A stretch of DNA of 64,000 nucleotides, from contig CM038221.1 in the NCBI GenBank assembly GCA_021442155.1, forward strand, positions 39,999,648 through 40,063,647, given 5' to 3'. The position numbers were made by a program, and so were the translations under genes. The notes beneath the pieces are model-generated. The model did not search any database, had not been told where the DNA came from, and worked only from the letters and a program-made list of their open reading frames with translations. Shown one piece after another: positions 12,325-23,689 of the stretch; positions within the stretch are counted from its first letter, which is position 1; every line of letters starts with the position of its first letter. The DNA is from Cymbidium sinense. Taxonomy: Eukaryota; Streptophyta; Magnoliopsida; Asparagales; Orchidaceae.

Positions 12325-13500
12325 TTGCGAACACACATCATGACCAATAGGCAATCTTTAACTGCAGACCTCTGCTCTAACTCGTCACTCTCGAAACCAA
12401 TCCTTGAATCGGGGCGTCAAGCTTACACTTCCCCAATGGGCATGACCGGTTGGCGAGCCGACGGAATCTCTTTAGAAGAGCATTATCGCCGAATGGAAGA
12501 GTCTCTCAAAATGAGATGATCCGACTTTTCCGAGAACAACCTCCATCACGGCAAACCTGCCCCAAGATCGATTATTACTGAGGACAATATCTTTGCTCTC
12601 TTGTAGGCGAAGTTCCACCATCGCGTGATCTTTGAACTTCTTGACTGCCGGTTCCACCCATCCATCCGTCGCGACTCAACCGTAAATTGATTCTTGGTGG
12701 CGCATTCTCACCTGTTGACCACTGCCATGTTATACATGCAGAATTACAATGCAGCAAGAAGAACTCCATCAGGCGGAATCATATCTTCTCTCTGTGAGTT
12801 ATCGAGTCTTCCCCTTTGGGCTATTCACATCCCAGTGGGTTTAAGCTTCAAGCATTGACCCTTATGATGGAGTTCGCGACCACTACGAACACATCGACCA
12901 TTCTGGGACCATCATGCATATCCAAGCTCGACATACTTTGCTTTTGTGGTCTTTCCTATTACTCTCAAGGGACAAGCCGCACTTGGTTCTCTCTCTTCCA
13001 GGGATCTATCCATACCTTTGATGAACTGCCAAAATCTTTGTAGCAGTTCATTGCAAATCGAAGGATCATTAAAGATTCCTCTCATCTCTCAAATTAGTCA
13101 AAATGAAGGTGAATCACTTAAGGAATACTTCCAAGGTTCTCTTAGAAGCTTCATGTCAGGTAGACCACGGATTAAGAGGAGTTTTCTTGGAGGACTCCAG
13201 ACCTTCATCCTTTGCGAGACACGGTCCACTCATATCGACTTGGTTCATCGTGTGGAAGCACAAATCTCTGGCGATGAAATTTACGCCATAAAATAATTTG
13301 AGCAATCCGCGGAAAGCGTAAAAGCACCCAGGAAATCGATCGACACTCTATCAAAAGCAACAAGGCGGTCGTGATCTCCCTCCACGACCCACATATCAGC
13401 AGTGAACCACGACTTGAAGAAATACCAGCGTGAACACATCTCGTGTTAACCTCTAATGGCCATTGAGATGAAGAAAATATCAAGTGGCGCGTAAATGAAA
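12325..13500 (+). pseudogene. gag remnant of element 1 (Retrotrans_gag type)
   Basis: Encodes the nucleocapsid/capsid precursor in intact relatives. The frame 12325-12519 ends EEHYRRMEESLK, like the coiled start of Tat gag. Frames around 12816-13296 give FPITLKGQA, TWFSLFQGSIHTFDEL and QNEGESLKEYF, which match the order of motifs in the gag capsid region of plant gypsy elements (FPxxLKGxA, xWFxxLxxxSIxSFxxL, QxxxESLxxYxxRF). The motifs fall in three frames, so at least two frameshifts are present. Confidence 0.78.
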
Positions 13501-13749
13501 CAAATTGAAATCGAGCAATATTGTCACTTCCATGAAGTGTGGACATACTCGAGGCATGCAAACAACTCAAAGAAGAAATTGAGAGGCTCATTCGGAGGAT
13601 ATCTACGTCGATTTGTGAAGAATCAATGCAAACAAACATGCCTTCAAGGGGGAACAAGGACAATCATCACGAAACAACAAACAATCATCAAGCGGTTGGA
13701 GAGATTGAAACAATTGCGGGGAGGATACTATCTAATCAAGTTCTCGTTC

Positions 13750-14060
13750 TTTCTCGAAGAGCGAGTTAAAGAAGTCTCTCATTCCATCACTTTTAATGAC
13801 TTCGGAGTACATGATGTTCCTCATCAAGATCCACTTGTCATCGGTGAGGATCGGTGACCCATCTTATAATGTTAAAGGATTTTAGTTGATAGTGGGAGTT
13901 ACGTGATGTCTATTTTACTCCCGTTTACGAGCATGGGTCGTTAGGGAAAAGCTCCAACTGTGCGGGACCATATGCGGGTTTGACAACCAGTCTGCAGTAG
14001 AAGGGGCGATCACTCTTCTGTTGTTCTCGGAGAATTCCCTCGACAAATGACTCATTCAAT
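13750..14060 (+). pseudogene. Aspartic protease remnant of element 1
   Basis: The translation contains ITFNDFGVHDVPHQDPLVIG followed, after a frameshift, by LVDSGS, the catalytic D-S/T-G loop of retroviral-type aspartic proteases. The preceding wording is typical of the Tat/RIRE2 group. Confidence 0.75.
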
Positions 14061-14299
14061 CCAATTTATGGTGGTCAAGTCGGACTTCGACTTATCTATA
14101 TTTGGAAGGCCCCTCAGGTCAATCTTTGGTGCAATCACTTCAATATCTCATCTTAAGATGAAATTTCCAACCCTGTTGGGTTGGAGTAGTCAGTGAAATC
14201 AGCGGGTGGCATGATCATGTTACCTCGACAAGCTTCGGTATAGTGACCTTTAGCATTGAAGATTTTAATTTTGGGATGAAGGAGCACCCACAAAGTATC

Positions 14300-15020
14300 A
14301 CGTAGAAGACTTACTCTCCATTACATTATCGGATGACCAACCACTGAGCGGTCAGGATCCACTTTCAAAGGAACAAAGAAAACTACGTAGATTTCTGCGT
14401 AGAAATCAAGACATCTTGGAGTCCGATATGCCGGTTGACACTCCCTCAAGATTCAACATCAAACCGATCATCGAAGAAGCGGAGTTTTGCACCCGTCGCC
14501 TCAAATATGAGCATGAAGGGCGATTCATCGAGAAGTATATTACCTATATGGCTAGCAAATGTTGTCATGGTTAAGAAAACAAATGGAACATGGAGGATGT
14601 GTATTGACTACACTAACCTTAACAAGGCTTGTCCAAAGATAGCTTCCCCTTCCCGAATTGACCAATTGGTGCTACGTCAGCTTTCGGTTCACGGGCGCTT
14701 ACTCGGTTATAACCAAATAAGAATGGACCCTATGGATGAAGAAGCCACATTTCAAACATATAAAGGTTTATCTTTTCACCAAGTTATGCCATTCGGGTTA
14801 AAAATATGGGTCTTTATCGTCTTATGAATATGGTTTTCAAAGGCTATTGGGACGATGGGCGACATGTTGGTAAAAGCACGGAAGAATCACAACATATCTC
14901 GACTTAGAAAGCGTGCTTCAATCTTCTTGATATAACAATGCAACCCCACAAATGTGCCTTTGGGGTTACATCGGGAAAATTTCTTGGGTTTATGGTAACA
15001 GCGGGTAAACCAACCACGAG
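14300..15020 (+). pseudogene. Reverse transcriptase remnant of element 1
   Basis: The frame 14435-14827 holds WLANVVMVKKTNGTWRMCID, then YTNLNKACPK, GYNQIRMDP and FHQVMPFGLK, the standard RT blocks of plant Ty3/gypsy polymerases. The catalytic YxDD block should follow near 14870, but it is damaged by indels. Confidence 0.88.
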
Positions 15021-15039
15021 AAAATTAAGGCTCTCGGAG

Positions 15040-15700
15040 ATATGACCCTCAAAGAATATCAAGGAAGTTCAGCGTCTAAATGGGCGGATGCCTATCTCGT
15101 TTCTTAGCGTTCGGGGACAAATACTTGCCATTCTTGAGAATATTAAAAGGAGCAAAAATAATAATTTTCAATGGGCGAATGTCAATCGCTTTTGAACAAC
15201 TAAGAGTACTTAGCATCTCCCCTCTTGTCTCAGCCTATTCAGGAGAAATATTATACTTATATCTTGCGGCTTCTCCCAGCAATAAGCTCGGTCTTGATAC
15301 GAGTAAATGGGATACAACGACCAATTTACTACGTCGAAAAATACTTTCGGATATAGAAAGTGTTATCCACTCATGACGGATGGCATTAGCCTAGTTTTTT
15401 CGAAAATTGCGTCCATACTTTCAAGCTCATACTATCGGTGTTTACACTAATCTACCATTAGAGCTATCCTACGAAGCATCACGGAAGATTAATTAAGTGG
15501 TGATTGTGAGAATTTGACATTAAATTTTCTACCTCGACATAAAGTCTCAAATACTCTTGACTTCATAGTGGAATGCGCCCAACTCCAAATGATATGTCTA
15601 TCTTATTTCTCAATGGACTCTATGTTGATGGAGCTTAGGAAATCTTGGCATTTGGGCTGAGTTTTACTTATTTCCCCGTGAGAATACCTTAGAGTATGGA
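15040..15700 (+). pseudogene. RT connection/RNase H remnant of element 1
   Basis: The frame 15080-15376 contains GGCLSRFLAFGDKYLPFLRI, then LKGAK, and YSGEILYLYLAAS, as in the region between RT and RNase H of Tat elements (LSRFLSRxGxKxLPFFxxLK, GExLxLYLAAS). RNase H proper continues, heavily damaged, to about 15700. Confidence 0.7.
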
Positions 15701-16103
15701 CTTTTTAAAATTTCTGCGACTAACATATATGGAATCTGAGGCCCTCATCAGCGAGGTTGAGACTTCATCATCATTGTGGCATAAGACTTAACGATCCATC
15801 TTGACTCTCGACTTGTGCCTCTCAGTCGAGGGTAACTTCGATACCAACCCTCGGTTGGCCTGTCATTCGACTTGGTGAAGTCTTGCCCATCTTAAAGGCA
15901 TCAAATCACTCACAGCGGAGAAAAATACTCGGCGGGCTAAGCTTGCTATTTTCTGGAGATATTGAAGAAATATATTTTCCCAGTATTAATACAAGCGATT
16001 GATGAGGTGAAGGAACCCTCATGGATGGACCCATCATGTCTTTCAGAAGGAAGCCTCCCAGAAGACCCTTGATGCCACTCGCCTCAGAAGACAAGGCAAA
16101 ACT
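15700..16103 (+). other. Degenerate pol segment between RNase H and integrase
   Basis: Broken frames here still suggest pol linker sequence, but no motif is clear enough to place a domain boundary. Confidence 0.4.
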
Positions 16104-17177
16104 TTGTTGTTATTGGAGGTGAACTATATAAGCGAGCTCACGGGCCATACCTCAGTGTCTTCCACCATGAGTGACTATCTAAGAGGTTCACTGGAATATG
16201 TGGAGAACACAGGAGGAAGGCTAGCCCTTAAAATTATAAGGCAAGATTCTATTGGCCTACAAAGGAAACAAGATGCCCTGGAGTTCACCAAAAAATGTGC
16301 TAGTTGTCGGGCCATTCAAACCTTCCTCACATGCCGCATTAATGAGCTCATCTCTTCAAAGCCCGTGGCCTTTGCTGCTGGGGAATTGATATAATGGGAC
16401 CTTTTCCGATATCATCGACAAAGAAAGTTCATCATTCTAGCCGCCGACTACTTCACTAAATGGGTGGAAGCGAACCACTCGCCAAAATCACGAGGCAAAC
16501 GCTAAACAATTTGTTTGGAAAAATATAGTGTCGATTCGGTCTTCCCGTGAAGATCATCACCGACAACGGACTCAATTTATCGGAAAAGTCTTTACGCCCT
16601 TTTGCAAAGATCTTCACATTCCGCCGTGATACACGCGGCACATCCACAAACTAACGCAAAGCTACCAATAGGACTATACTCAAAGGATTAAAACACGCCT
16701 GAGAAGGTGGGGCAATGGGTTGATGAGCTTTCCAATGTTCTGGGCTTACCGACTACATCGCACCCCAACCTGAGATGCCATATAACTTGTGTTTCGATGG
16801 CTATCATACTGGATATCGGGTTCCAAGTCCAAGAGTCCAATTTTTCGATCATGGTAGCAATGAAGAAAAACTTCTAAGCACCAGACCTACTCCCCAAACT
16901 CGTGACATGGCCCTACTGAGTTTCCTATCACCAAAGGGTAGCTCGCCACTTCAACAGAAGAGTAAAACCTCGTCCAATATCTGTCGGTGACTTGGTTCTA
17001 CGAAGTCTCGAAGCTGCAGGCAAAGGCCCTCAACGCAATAAACTCTCACCTCTCTGGGATGGTCCATATGTGGTTATAGCTACAGTCAAGCCAGGAACAT
17101 TCAAGCTCAAGGATCTAGAAGGAAAAACTCTGCCTCGAACTTGGAATGCTAAGAATCTCCGAAAATATTATCAGTAA
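16104..17177 (+). pseudogene. Integrase remnant of element 1
   Basis: The frame 16104-16394 shows the zinc-binding domain ending ALEFTKKCASCRAIQTF, with the CxxC pair and a GGRLALKIIRQ block. Downstream, WGIDI/MGPFP-like and KIITDNG segments in shifted frames mark the catalytic core. The frame 16992-17177 contains GPQRNKLSPLWDGPYVVIAT, then LEGKTLPRTWNAKNLRKYYQ and a stop, the normal C-terminal end of Tat integrases (LxPxWEGPYxV...NxxxLxxYY). Several frameshifts separate the parts. Confidence 0.86.
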
Positions 17178-17229
17178 CTCTTATTGCATAATTATTGCAA
17201 CTTTTAGTTTATCTCATCTATCACTTCAT

Positions 17230-17292
17230 CCTCGATACTCGACCCACTTAATGGGATAGAGACTTGTTGTTATTGTTGTTGTTATTGCTTTC
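17230..17292 (+). repeat. RTE-LINE-like 3' terminus inside element 1
   Basis: CCCACTTAATGGGATAGAG followed by ACTTGTTGTTATTGTTG closely matches the LINE 3' end at 10360-10412, including the CCCA-5-TGGG hairpin and the TTG tail. It is either a very short 5'-truncated LINE/SINE insertion or a captured tail. Confidence 0.55.
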
Positions 17293-17439
17293 ATTTTCTC
17301 TTGAAGCTCATATCCGTGTCTTATGATCATCAACTTATCAAAGTAAGTGAATTTGTAGCTTTGTTCTAACCAGATATTTTTCTTTTTTTTCCTTTTTCCC
17401 CCACTTGAGAAATAAACGACTCACGTTATATCTCAATCG

Positions 17440-17620
17440 GAACATGATCAATCCCAAGGGGACTTGATCGAACCTCTTCCATACTTAATGTCAAGCAAAA
17501 AACTCGACAAATAACCTAGGAAAGGTTAAGAGGTCCTTGGTGGACTTCCCATACCTCTTCCATAGTTAACATCATCGAACACTCGATGAACAACCTTGGA
17601 TAGGTCAAAATCCCTGTGGA
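17440..17620 (+). repeat. Low-copy version of the 72 bp repeat A in element 1
   Basis: Two imperfect units contain AACCTCTTCCATA, a GTTAACATCATCGA-like block, ACTCGA and AACAACCTTGGATAGGTCAA. The same unit is amplified to about twenty copies in element 2 (23690-25240). Confidence 0.7.
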
Positions 17621-18539
17621 TCCAATTGCATATACAAGAACGCCAAATGATATTCCCAATCACCCTGATGGGTAAGAACAAGACAAGGGTGCATAAAAAT
17701 AATAATCATAATAAAAATATACATAGATATCATCAACAGCATTAATACGATACTATAAGAGAGAATCAAGATCCTGATACACGCTAATAACATTACATAA
17801 CAAACAACAAAGAAAAGACATCTACAATCGACACTACATGATATCAACGCTCCTCACTACTAGAGATCCTCCCGAGTCCACTCACAACTCCTTCATCTTC
17901 CGAAGGGCGAAATCTTCGATGCTTGGCTGGAGATATATCCTCAATTCTAGCTCCAGCTTTATGTACACGGACTCCTTTCAGAACCCTGGATGAAGCCCTC
18001 CTCTAAACATTGGCTCCAAGTCCTTCACTTCAACATCAAGTATGATTACGAAGCTTCTCAACATAGTCTTCAATTGTACCACGATAAGCGAGAGTTCTTG
18101 AAGTCCTCCACCGCTTCTTCAAGGAGATTTCATTTGCTTCCGCTTCGACATCAGACGCTTTTCTCCAAAAGACGATCTTGTAATGCTTTTCCACCTAGTA
18201 CCTTGAGCCTCTTCTCCATCTCGAGCCTCTGTCCTTGCCTCAATTAGCTCATCACTGCGCTCCACCTCATGACATAAGAGAAAGAGAAGACATGTTCGCT
18301 AGCTCCTACACCCGGCCACGATCCTCCAAAGTCGCCACTTTGGCCTTAGATTCATCTTTCGCTCACACTCGCCTTTAGATACTTTACCTTCACAAATTCG
18401 TTCCACTCATCTAAGGCAACACCTGATGAGCCATCAATCCATTGAGTTACCTAAAAAAAAAAAATCAGCACCAATGTTACATAAAGAAGAAAGGAAAAAG
18501 AAATAAAAATAATGTACAATTCATCCGCCTGTGACGTCC
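17621..18539 (+). other. 3' non-coding region of element 1, first part
   Basis: Non-coding retrotransposon sequence downstream of the integrase. Short open frames on both strands show no recognisable family. Confidence 0.4.
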
Positions 18540-19500
18540 GGTATATGTGATTTAATACCTCTTCGAATTTGCGAAAACGAACTCCCCATCTGAGTTAAAA
18601 CAAACTCTCGTGAGGCCAACCGGGGCGAGCATCTTCTCCCAGATATATGACGTGGTCATTTCAAAGACAAGTCTTCTTTTCCGTAAGATGAATCATTGTT
18701 ATCGCATGATTCGACGCTTCGAGAGAACCCTATGAGTATGAGGAATTACCTCATCACCTTTACTCAACCTCTTCAACTAAGAGCGTGAGATCTTCCCGTC
18801 TGGATGGAAAGACCAACCTTGAACATCCTATCTTCAATTGTATATTTGTCAATGTGACGTAACTCATGTTGCAAGCTTCCTACGTCAGGAATATTAAGAG
18901 TTGCTAAGATATCATTCTCCGATATCGAATGGATCTGGAAGATCATTCAATCTCCCCATCTCTCAGGAAGTCCCCACTCATTCTTCACAAAAAAGAATCC
19001 ATTGGACCAATTTCTAGATGGATCCCGCGTAAAAATTCTATCCAATTCTTTATAGTCCGATAAGAAACACGCCCCCCGAGCATCACATGTGAATCTACAC
19101 ATTCGCACAAGTATTCAATGTTCAAAGTAACACCACGCCTTCAAGAAGGTAGTCAAACCAACGATGACCATTAAAGCTCAAACGAATTGCATAAAGCTAC
19201 GCCACGCTTTTTGAAGATCTCAATCAACGGAGCCAAAGGGAATCGCATCCGCATCTAAGAGTCATCTCTAAATAGTAAAGTACCTCATGAGGTGAACGCT
19301 CTCGATCAAACTTTTGGCAACAATAGTTACCACCATTTGGGAAGAAAAATTTTCATGGAACACCATTAAGCTATCGATGTGACTGGATGATGGATCCATA
19401 GCCACACTATGAGTTTTCTTCCGCCATCACCCGTAAGAATACATAATAAATAAAGAGGGAGAAATAATAATAATAATAATAAAAATTGAAGAATTTTGTA
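18540..19500 (-). pseudogene. Possible antisense additional ORF (aORF) of element 1
   Basis: Read on the minus strand with frame changes, this area gives segments such as PLAPLVEIFKKRGVA, FNGHRWFDYLLEG and DPSRNWSNGFFFVKNEWGLP followed by ERWG. The order resembles the plant 'putative gypsy-type transposon' domain, encoded antisense between integrase and 3' LTR in some Tat elements. It has many stops. Assignment is from memory of the family pattern and needs a profile search. Confidence 0.45.
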
Positions 19501-19794
19501 AAACCACTCACCTCAATATGCGCATCTTCTTATTTGACCCTCGCCACAGCGCTTGGGATAAAATTCTTCTCCTACTAACCGATGAAAGAAACACATACAT
19601 ATGAAGGGAGGGAAAGAAAAGAAGAAGGGATACATATAGAGAGAAGAGAGAAGCTATCCCCTAATAAGGCTATGAAATTACCCAAACTTTCGAGTCGTGG
19701 ACGATGGCTGTGCTCCTCGCCATCTTGGCGGTTTTCAACCCGAACCGCCCATCCAAGTTGAAAGAAAGCTAATTTTCTACAAGAAAAGTAGAAC

Positions 19795-20112
19795 CGCGCT
19801 TTGATCACCTCGACGGACGGTCCGACGAGTCGGCTGATACTCTTTCGAGGAAAACCGGAACCACGATATACCGCGCCTTCCAAACCCGGACGGTCCAACG
19901 AGGTGATACTTTCGAGGAAAACCGGAACCACGATATGCATGGGCCTTGATCGCCCAAACCGGACGGTCCGACGAGGCCGGTGATTCTTCGGGAAAATCGG
20001 AATCACGACGTATGTACCGCGGGCCTTGATCGCCTCCCAACCCGGACGGTCCGAAGGTCTGATACCTCTTCGAGAACCAACGACGATGTACCGGCCTTGA
20101 TCGCTCCAAATA
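19795..20112 (+). repeat. Low-copy version of the 90 bp repeat B in element 1
   Basis: Three to four imperfect units share CGGACGGTCCGACGAG, TCTTTCGAGGAAAACCGGAA and GGGCCTTGATCGCC. The same unit is amplified to about eleven copies in element 2 (25382-26370). Open frames on both strands here are by-products of the repeat. Confidence 0.8.
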
Positions 20113-20209
20113 ATCCTAACTCAAGAAGAGGAGATGGGTCTTTCCTCTTACCCTGGGGGTTTTATAGACCCCATAGGGATAAAAGGGTAAAACCCCAAAA
20201 CCTTCAAAA

Positions 20210-20605
20210 CCCGCCAAAGCGAAAAGACTCTGGTCAGCGTCTGCGATGCTGCATGAGCTCATGGCATGACTGGCCAGCGCTGCGACCCGCTTTGCCCGCT
20301 TGCCCGCCGCCAGCCCCGGACCGGCCAGATCGCGGGTTCATGACGTGGGTTCATGGGCATGAATCAACCGAGCGATCCGCCACGGGTGGACTGCGGCGAA
20401 CCGCCACGACTTCCGACGTGGCCCGCGCAAGGAATGATGATTATACCGCATGCCATGCTCAACCGCCGCGACGCGGCTGCGACGTATTCGGCGGGCCGCT
20501 GACTCAAGAACCGACCGGCTCAATTCGCTATGAGGTACACCTTCGCGCAGGCGTACGCTAGCCACGGGCGCCATTTCTCGCGGGCGCCCATGGTCCGAAC
20601 GCTCA
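20210..20605. other. GC-rich island near the 3' end of element 1
   Basis: About 400 bp that is strongly GC- and CpG-rich compared with the AT-rich surroundings. It is open in one plus-strand frame (19980-20561), but the frame shows no known domain. It follows a TTTTATAGACCCCATA segment shared with element 2 at about 26565. It could be a promoter-proximal or packaging region, or a captured fragment. Confidence 0.5.
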
Positions 20606-20819
20606 AAACTTCCGTAAGTGTCCAACAGTCCATAACCTCAAAATATCATGCCTACGACCTTACATCTACTTCCATAATCGATATATTTTTTATGAAGATT
20701 TTATTCTCCCAAAATGCATGATTCATGGACCGCAAGTTTCATTAAAGAATTTGTTATTTTCAAGTATTTGATGCATATATTTTTGAATGATCAAGATGAT
20801 GTCATCCAAAAATAAGAGC

Positions 20820-21536
20820 TGATATGACATTCAAAATTCCCTGCATGAATCTTAAGAGCAAAGGCAAGTATCGAAATTAGATCAAGCACGAAACATCGAA
20901 AACTTTGGAACATGAATTAAACCTCGAATGATCATCAAATATAGAGTATTTATAGTCAAATCGAGCATCTCGATGGCGAATCTAACAACTAAGATCTCAC
21001 AAACCTCATATGAGCATCCAAATGTTGAAATACATCAAATGATCAAAGGAATCGTCAGGCGTCAGATGGGGAGGAGTGGTTTGGATTTTTCATGTATTCT
21101 ACAGCACTCCTCCAATCATAAATAGCCTCATATTATGAAGGGATACTTTTGGAGGCCAAGTGAAGAAGGAGAGAGCTCAAGAAGGAGGAGAGAGAGCTCA
21201 AGATCCGGCGAGATCGCCTCCCGACATTGGTAACCACCGTCGGCCGTCAATAACCTCGTAGGTCGTCACCTGTCGTTCCTTTACAGTTCTCAGATCACCA
21301 CTTTCAGCCATGATTACAACGGCCGTTGTTACATGCATTGTGTCCCGTATAACATCTTGTAATCGATTAAACTTGAGCATATACATAATGGAACATTTTT
21401 TCTTTGGGCGCCGTGGTTTTCCTCTTTTTGAGGTTTTCCACGTTAAAATTTCTTGAGTTCTCTCGCTTACTCTTTAAATACCTGTGTGTCTTAATCAACA
21501 AAAAGTGCGAACTTTCACTCTTCTGGTCTTCACGCA
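20820..21536 (+). repeat. 3' LTR of element 1
   Basis: 717 bp, homologous to 11470-12280 but 94 bp shorter. The differences are mostly short losses of 2-12 bases. The core promoter is preserved as CATAAATA near 21117-21124. It is preceded by a purine-rich stretch (AAAAATAAGAGC) that may be the polypurine tract. Confidence 0.85.
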
Positions 21537-21542
21537 AATAGT

Positions 21543-22460
21543 ACTCAAAGAAAAAAATAATATACATATTAATTTTTTTTCTATCCAATTATTGAAATTT
21601 ATATGATAATCTTAATCAATTATGACCATAAATGCATTAAAATAAATGTTTAAAAGGCATAACTTTGAAGAAAATTATTTCTTATTTTATATTTTATAAT
21701 TTAGATTTTTAATTCTTAATAAATTTTATATTTTACTACATAAATTCATCTCAAGAGCACCGTCTAAATATATTTTAAAATTCATAAAAATTATATCAAA
21801 TCAAATTCTAAAATTTGTTTGCAATATATTAATATCCTTAAAATTATTACTTTAGTTACTCTCTAAGTAGATAAATTTAATTCTAATATTGATTAATAAG
21901 ATAAGTAATTATTAATATTATCTTTTCTATTTTGATCGTACTAAAAGGTAATAATTTATTATATCATAATGTAATTGAGGAAGGGCTTTTATCATCCTTA
22001 AAGGAGATTTATATATAACACATAATTTTTATGTATTTATATACTTATAGAAAAGTATAATATTAAATATATAAATATATAAGAAATATATATTATGAAT
22101 ATAAATTCTCTAAAATGTAATATTTCACCTTTTATTTTGAATAAATTTAAATATGAACACATTTACATGTTTTATACGGTTGCATCATGCCTACAGATTC
22201 CACCGAAGCCGCGGCCCCTTTCACTATCATATCGATGATGGCAATGTACGCAGAAAATATATAATTTTTTTAAATTATTAACCTATCAATTTTTGACAAC
22301 TACCCTTCATTTGTTTTTATTAAAAAAACAATTAATCCACCTTATCAAAATGGGTAATTGACTAAAAAAATGTAATAAATCTTTCAAAAATATAATATAT
22401 ATGAAATAAATATAATATATTTTAAATATTTTAAAATTATTTAATTAAAAATATTATAAA
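21543..22460. other. AT-rich spacer between the two retrotransposons
   Basis: No gene is seen. It contains one small inverted-repeat element (22003-22112), annotated separately. Confidence 0.5.
22003..22112. mobile_element. MITE-like inverted-repeat element, copy 1
   Basis: The left arm reads GGAGATTTATATATAACACA then TAATTTTTATG. The reverse complement of the right arm reads GAGAATTTATATTCATAAT, with a similar TTTCTTATATATTT block. The arms pair over most of the ~110 bp. The same arm sequence occurs at 29062-29338. No coding capacity. Confidence 0.5.
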
Positions 22461-23411
22461 TGATATGACACTGAAATTTCTACTAATCAAGACTTAATTC
22501 TCGAAAGTAATTACATTCGAGTCAAGACTAACCTGATGCTTTAAAATATAATTGAAAATTTTGTGATATCAGTCGGTTCCTAAATATGGAGTGTTTATAG
22601 TTAAACTGAGCGTCTTGACGAACCAGATCTAACAATCCTAAGATCTGCTAATTCTGACTTGATTTGAGCATTTAAATACTTAAAATACATCAGATGATCG
22701 AATGAATCATTTCAAGCCGTCCGATGGAGTGGTTTGGATTTTGCATATATTTACAGAAACATCACTCCTCATTCTTCACATGAGGGGAGGTCCGAAAAGA
22801 GAAGAGGCGCAAGACTTGAAGATCATCCATAATCGTCACATCTGCGACCATCGAATGCACAACCACTGCCGGCTCGCCGGCCACCACTGCCGGCCTCACA
22901 CTGCTAACCATCATCATCGGCCATCACCGCTTAACCACTGCTGCCGCTACCGCTCACCACTATCGTTTCATCGCATCATTTCACTGGCCGCTGATTGCCG
23001 CTGATTTATCGCCGGTTAGCTGCTACCCTGGCTGCCGGGCCCATAACTATTATCGACATCGATGACTACTGCTGATTATCACCGCATTCGGCCATCATTT
23101 ACCGGTTATTTCACCCGACAGTTGCGGTAACCATTGTTTCACCATTACTAACTACCAATAACTATTTTAACCATCGCCATACCGTTGTTACCTGATTTGG
23201 GATTCATTGTCGGCTTTTCATATACAATTGTAATCCCAGACGGAAAACTTTGTATTCAAAATATATATAGTGGAAAATTTTGTGCAAATTGGTTTTTCTC
23301 TCTGATTTTTCATGTAAAAATCGTAGTTGTTCACTCTTCAAATATCTATCGGATTTCACAACAAGGCTAAGACGTAAATTTTATTCTACCGCAATCGGTT
23401 TTCAAGACGCA
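22461..23411 (+). repeat. 5' LTR of element 2, TATA box deleted
   Basis: A 951 bp LTR. At 22763-22770 the sequence reads CACTCCTC directly, where the 3' LTR has 20 extra bases containing the TATA box, bounded by ACTCCT on both sides. The second half has dense CCACTGCCGG and CCATCACCG-like triplet runs. Confidence 0.82.
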
Positions 23412-23689
23412 ATGGGCATCGTCAGAACATTCCCTTTACATCTTCACAATGGTTGATAATGACTTTATGTTCGTAGCACCACCTATATGGTGAAGAAAAT
23501 ATTACTCGAGAACACATAAGAAGAATGAAGATTCATCAAACTTCGATCGCCTTTTTGAGACTGAGGGGCAACTCTTAATCTCAAAAGATTATCCAAATCA
23601 ATATTTTAAATATCTAATTGATTATCGAGAAGCTAATACTAATGAAAAACGCAAAGGTCAAGGAGCAACTTTGGCTACAAGCTCAAACA

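Larger units (their letters stand above)
11470..21536 (+). mobile_element. Ty3/gypsy LTR retrotransposon, Tat-like lineage, decayed (element 1)
   Basis: A ~10 kb element with LTRs at 11470-12280 and 20820-21536, both starting TGATATGACATTC and ending near ACGCA. Between them lie gag, protease, reverse transcriptase, RNase H and integrase remnants in gypsy order (RT before integrase), all on the plus strand. A ~3.6 kb 3' region follows, with short tandem repeats and a probable antisense reading frame, a hallmark of the Tat lineage. A candidate 5 bp target duplication is ATAGT, at 11465-11469 and 21538-21542, with the right copy offset by one base. Numerous stops and indels make it non-functional. 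Confidence 0.88.

Noticed and set aside
19575..20006. Minus-strand frames over the 90 bp repeats of element 1
   Set aside because: Frames on both strands arise from the repeat B units; none shows protein-family features.
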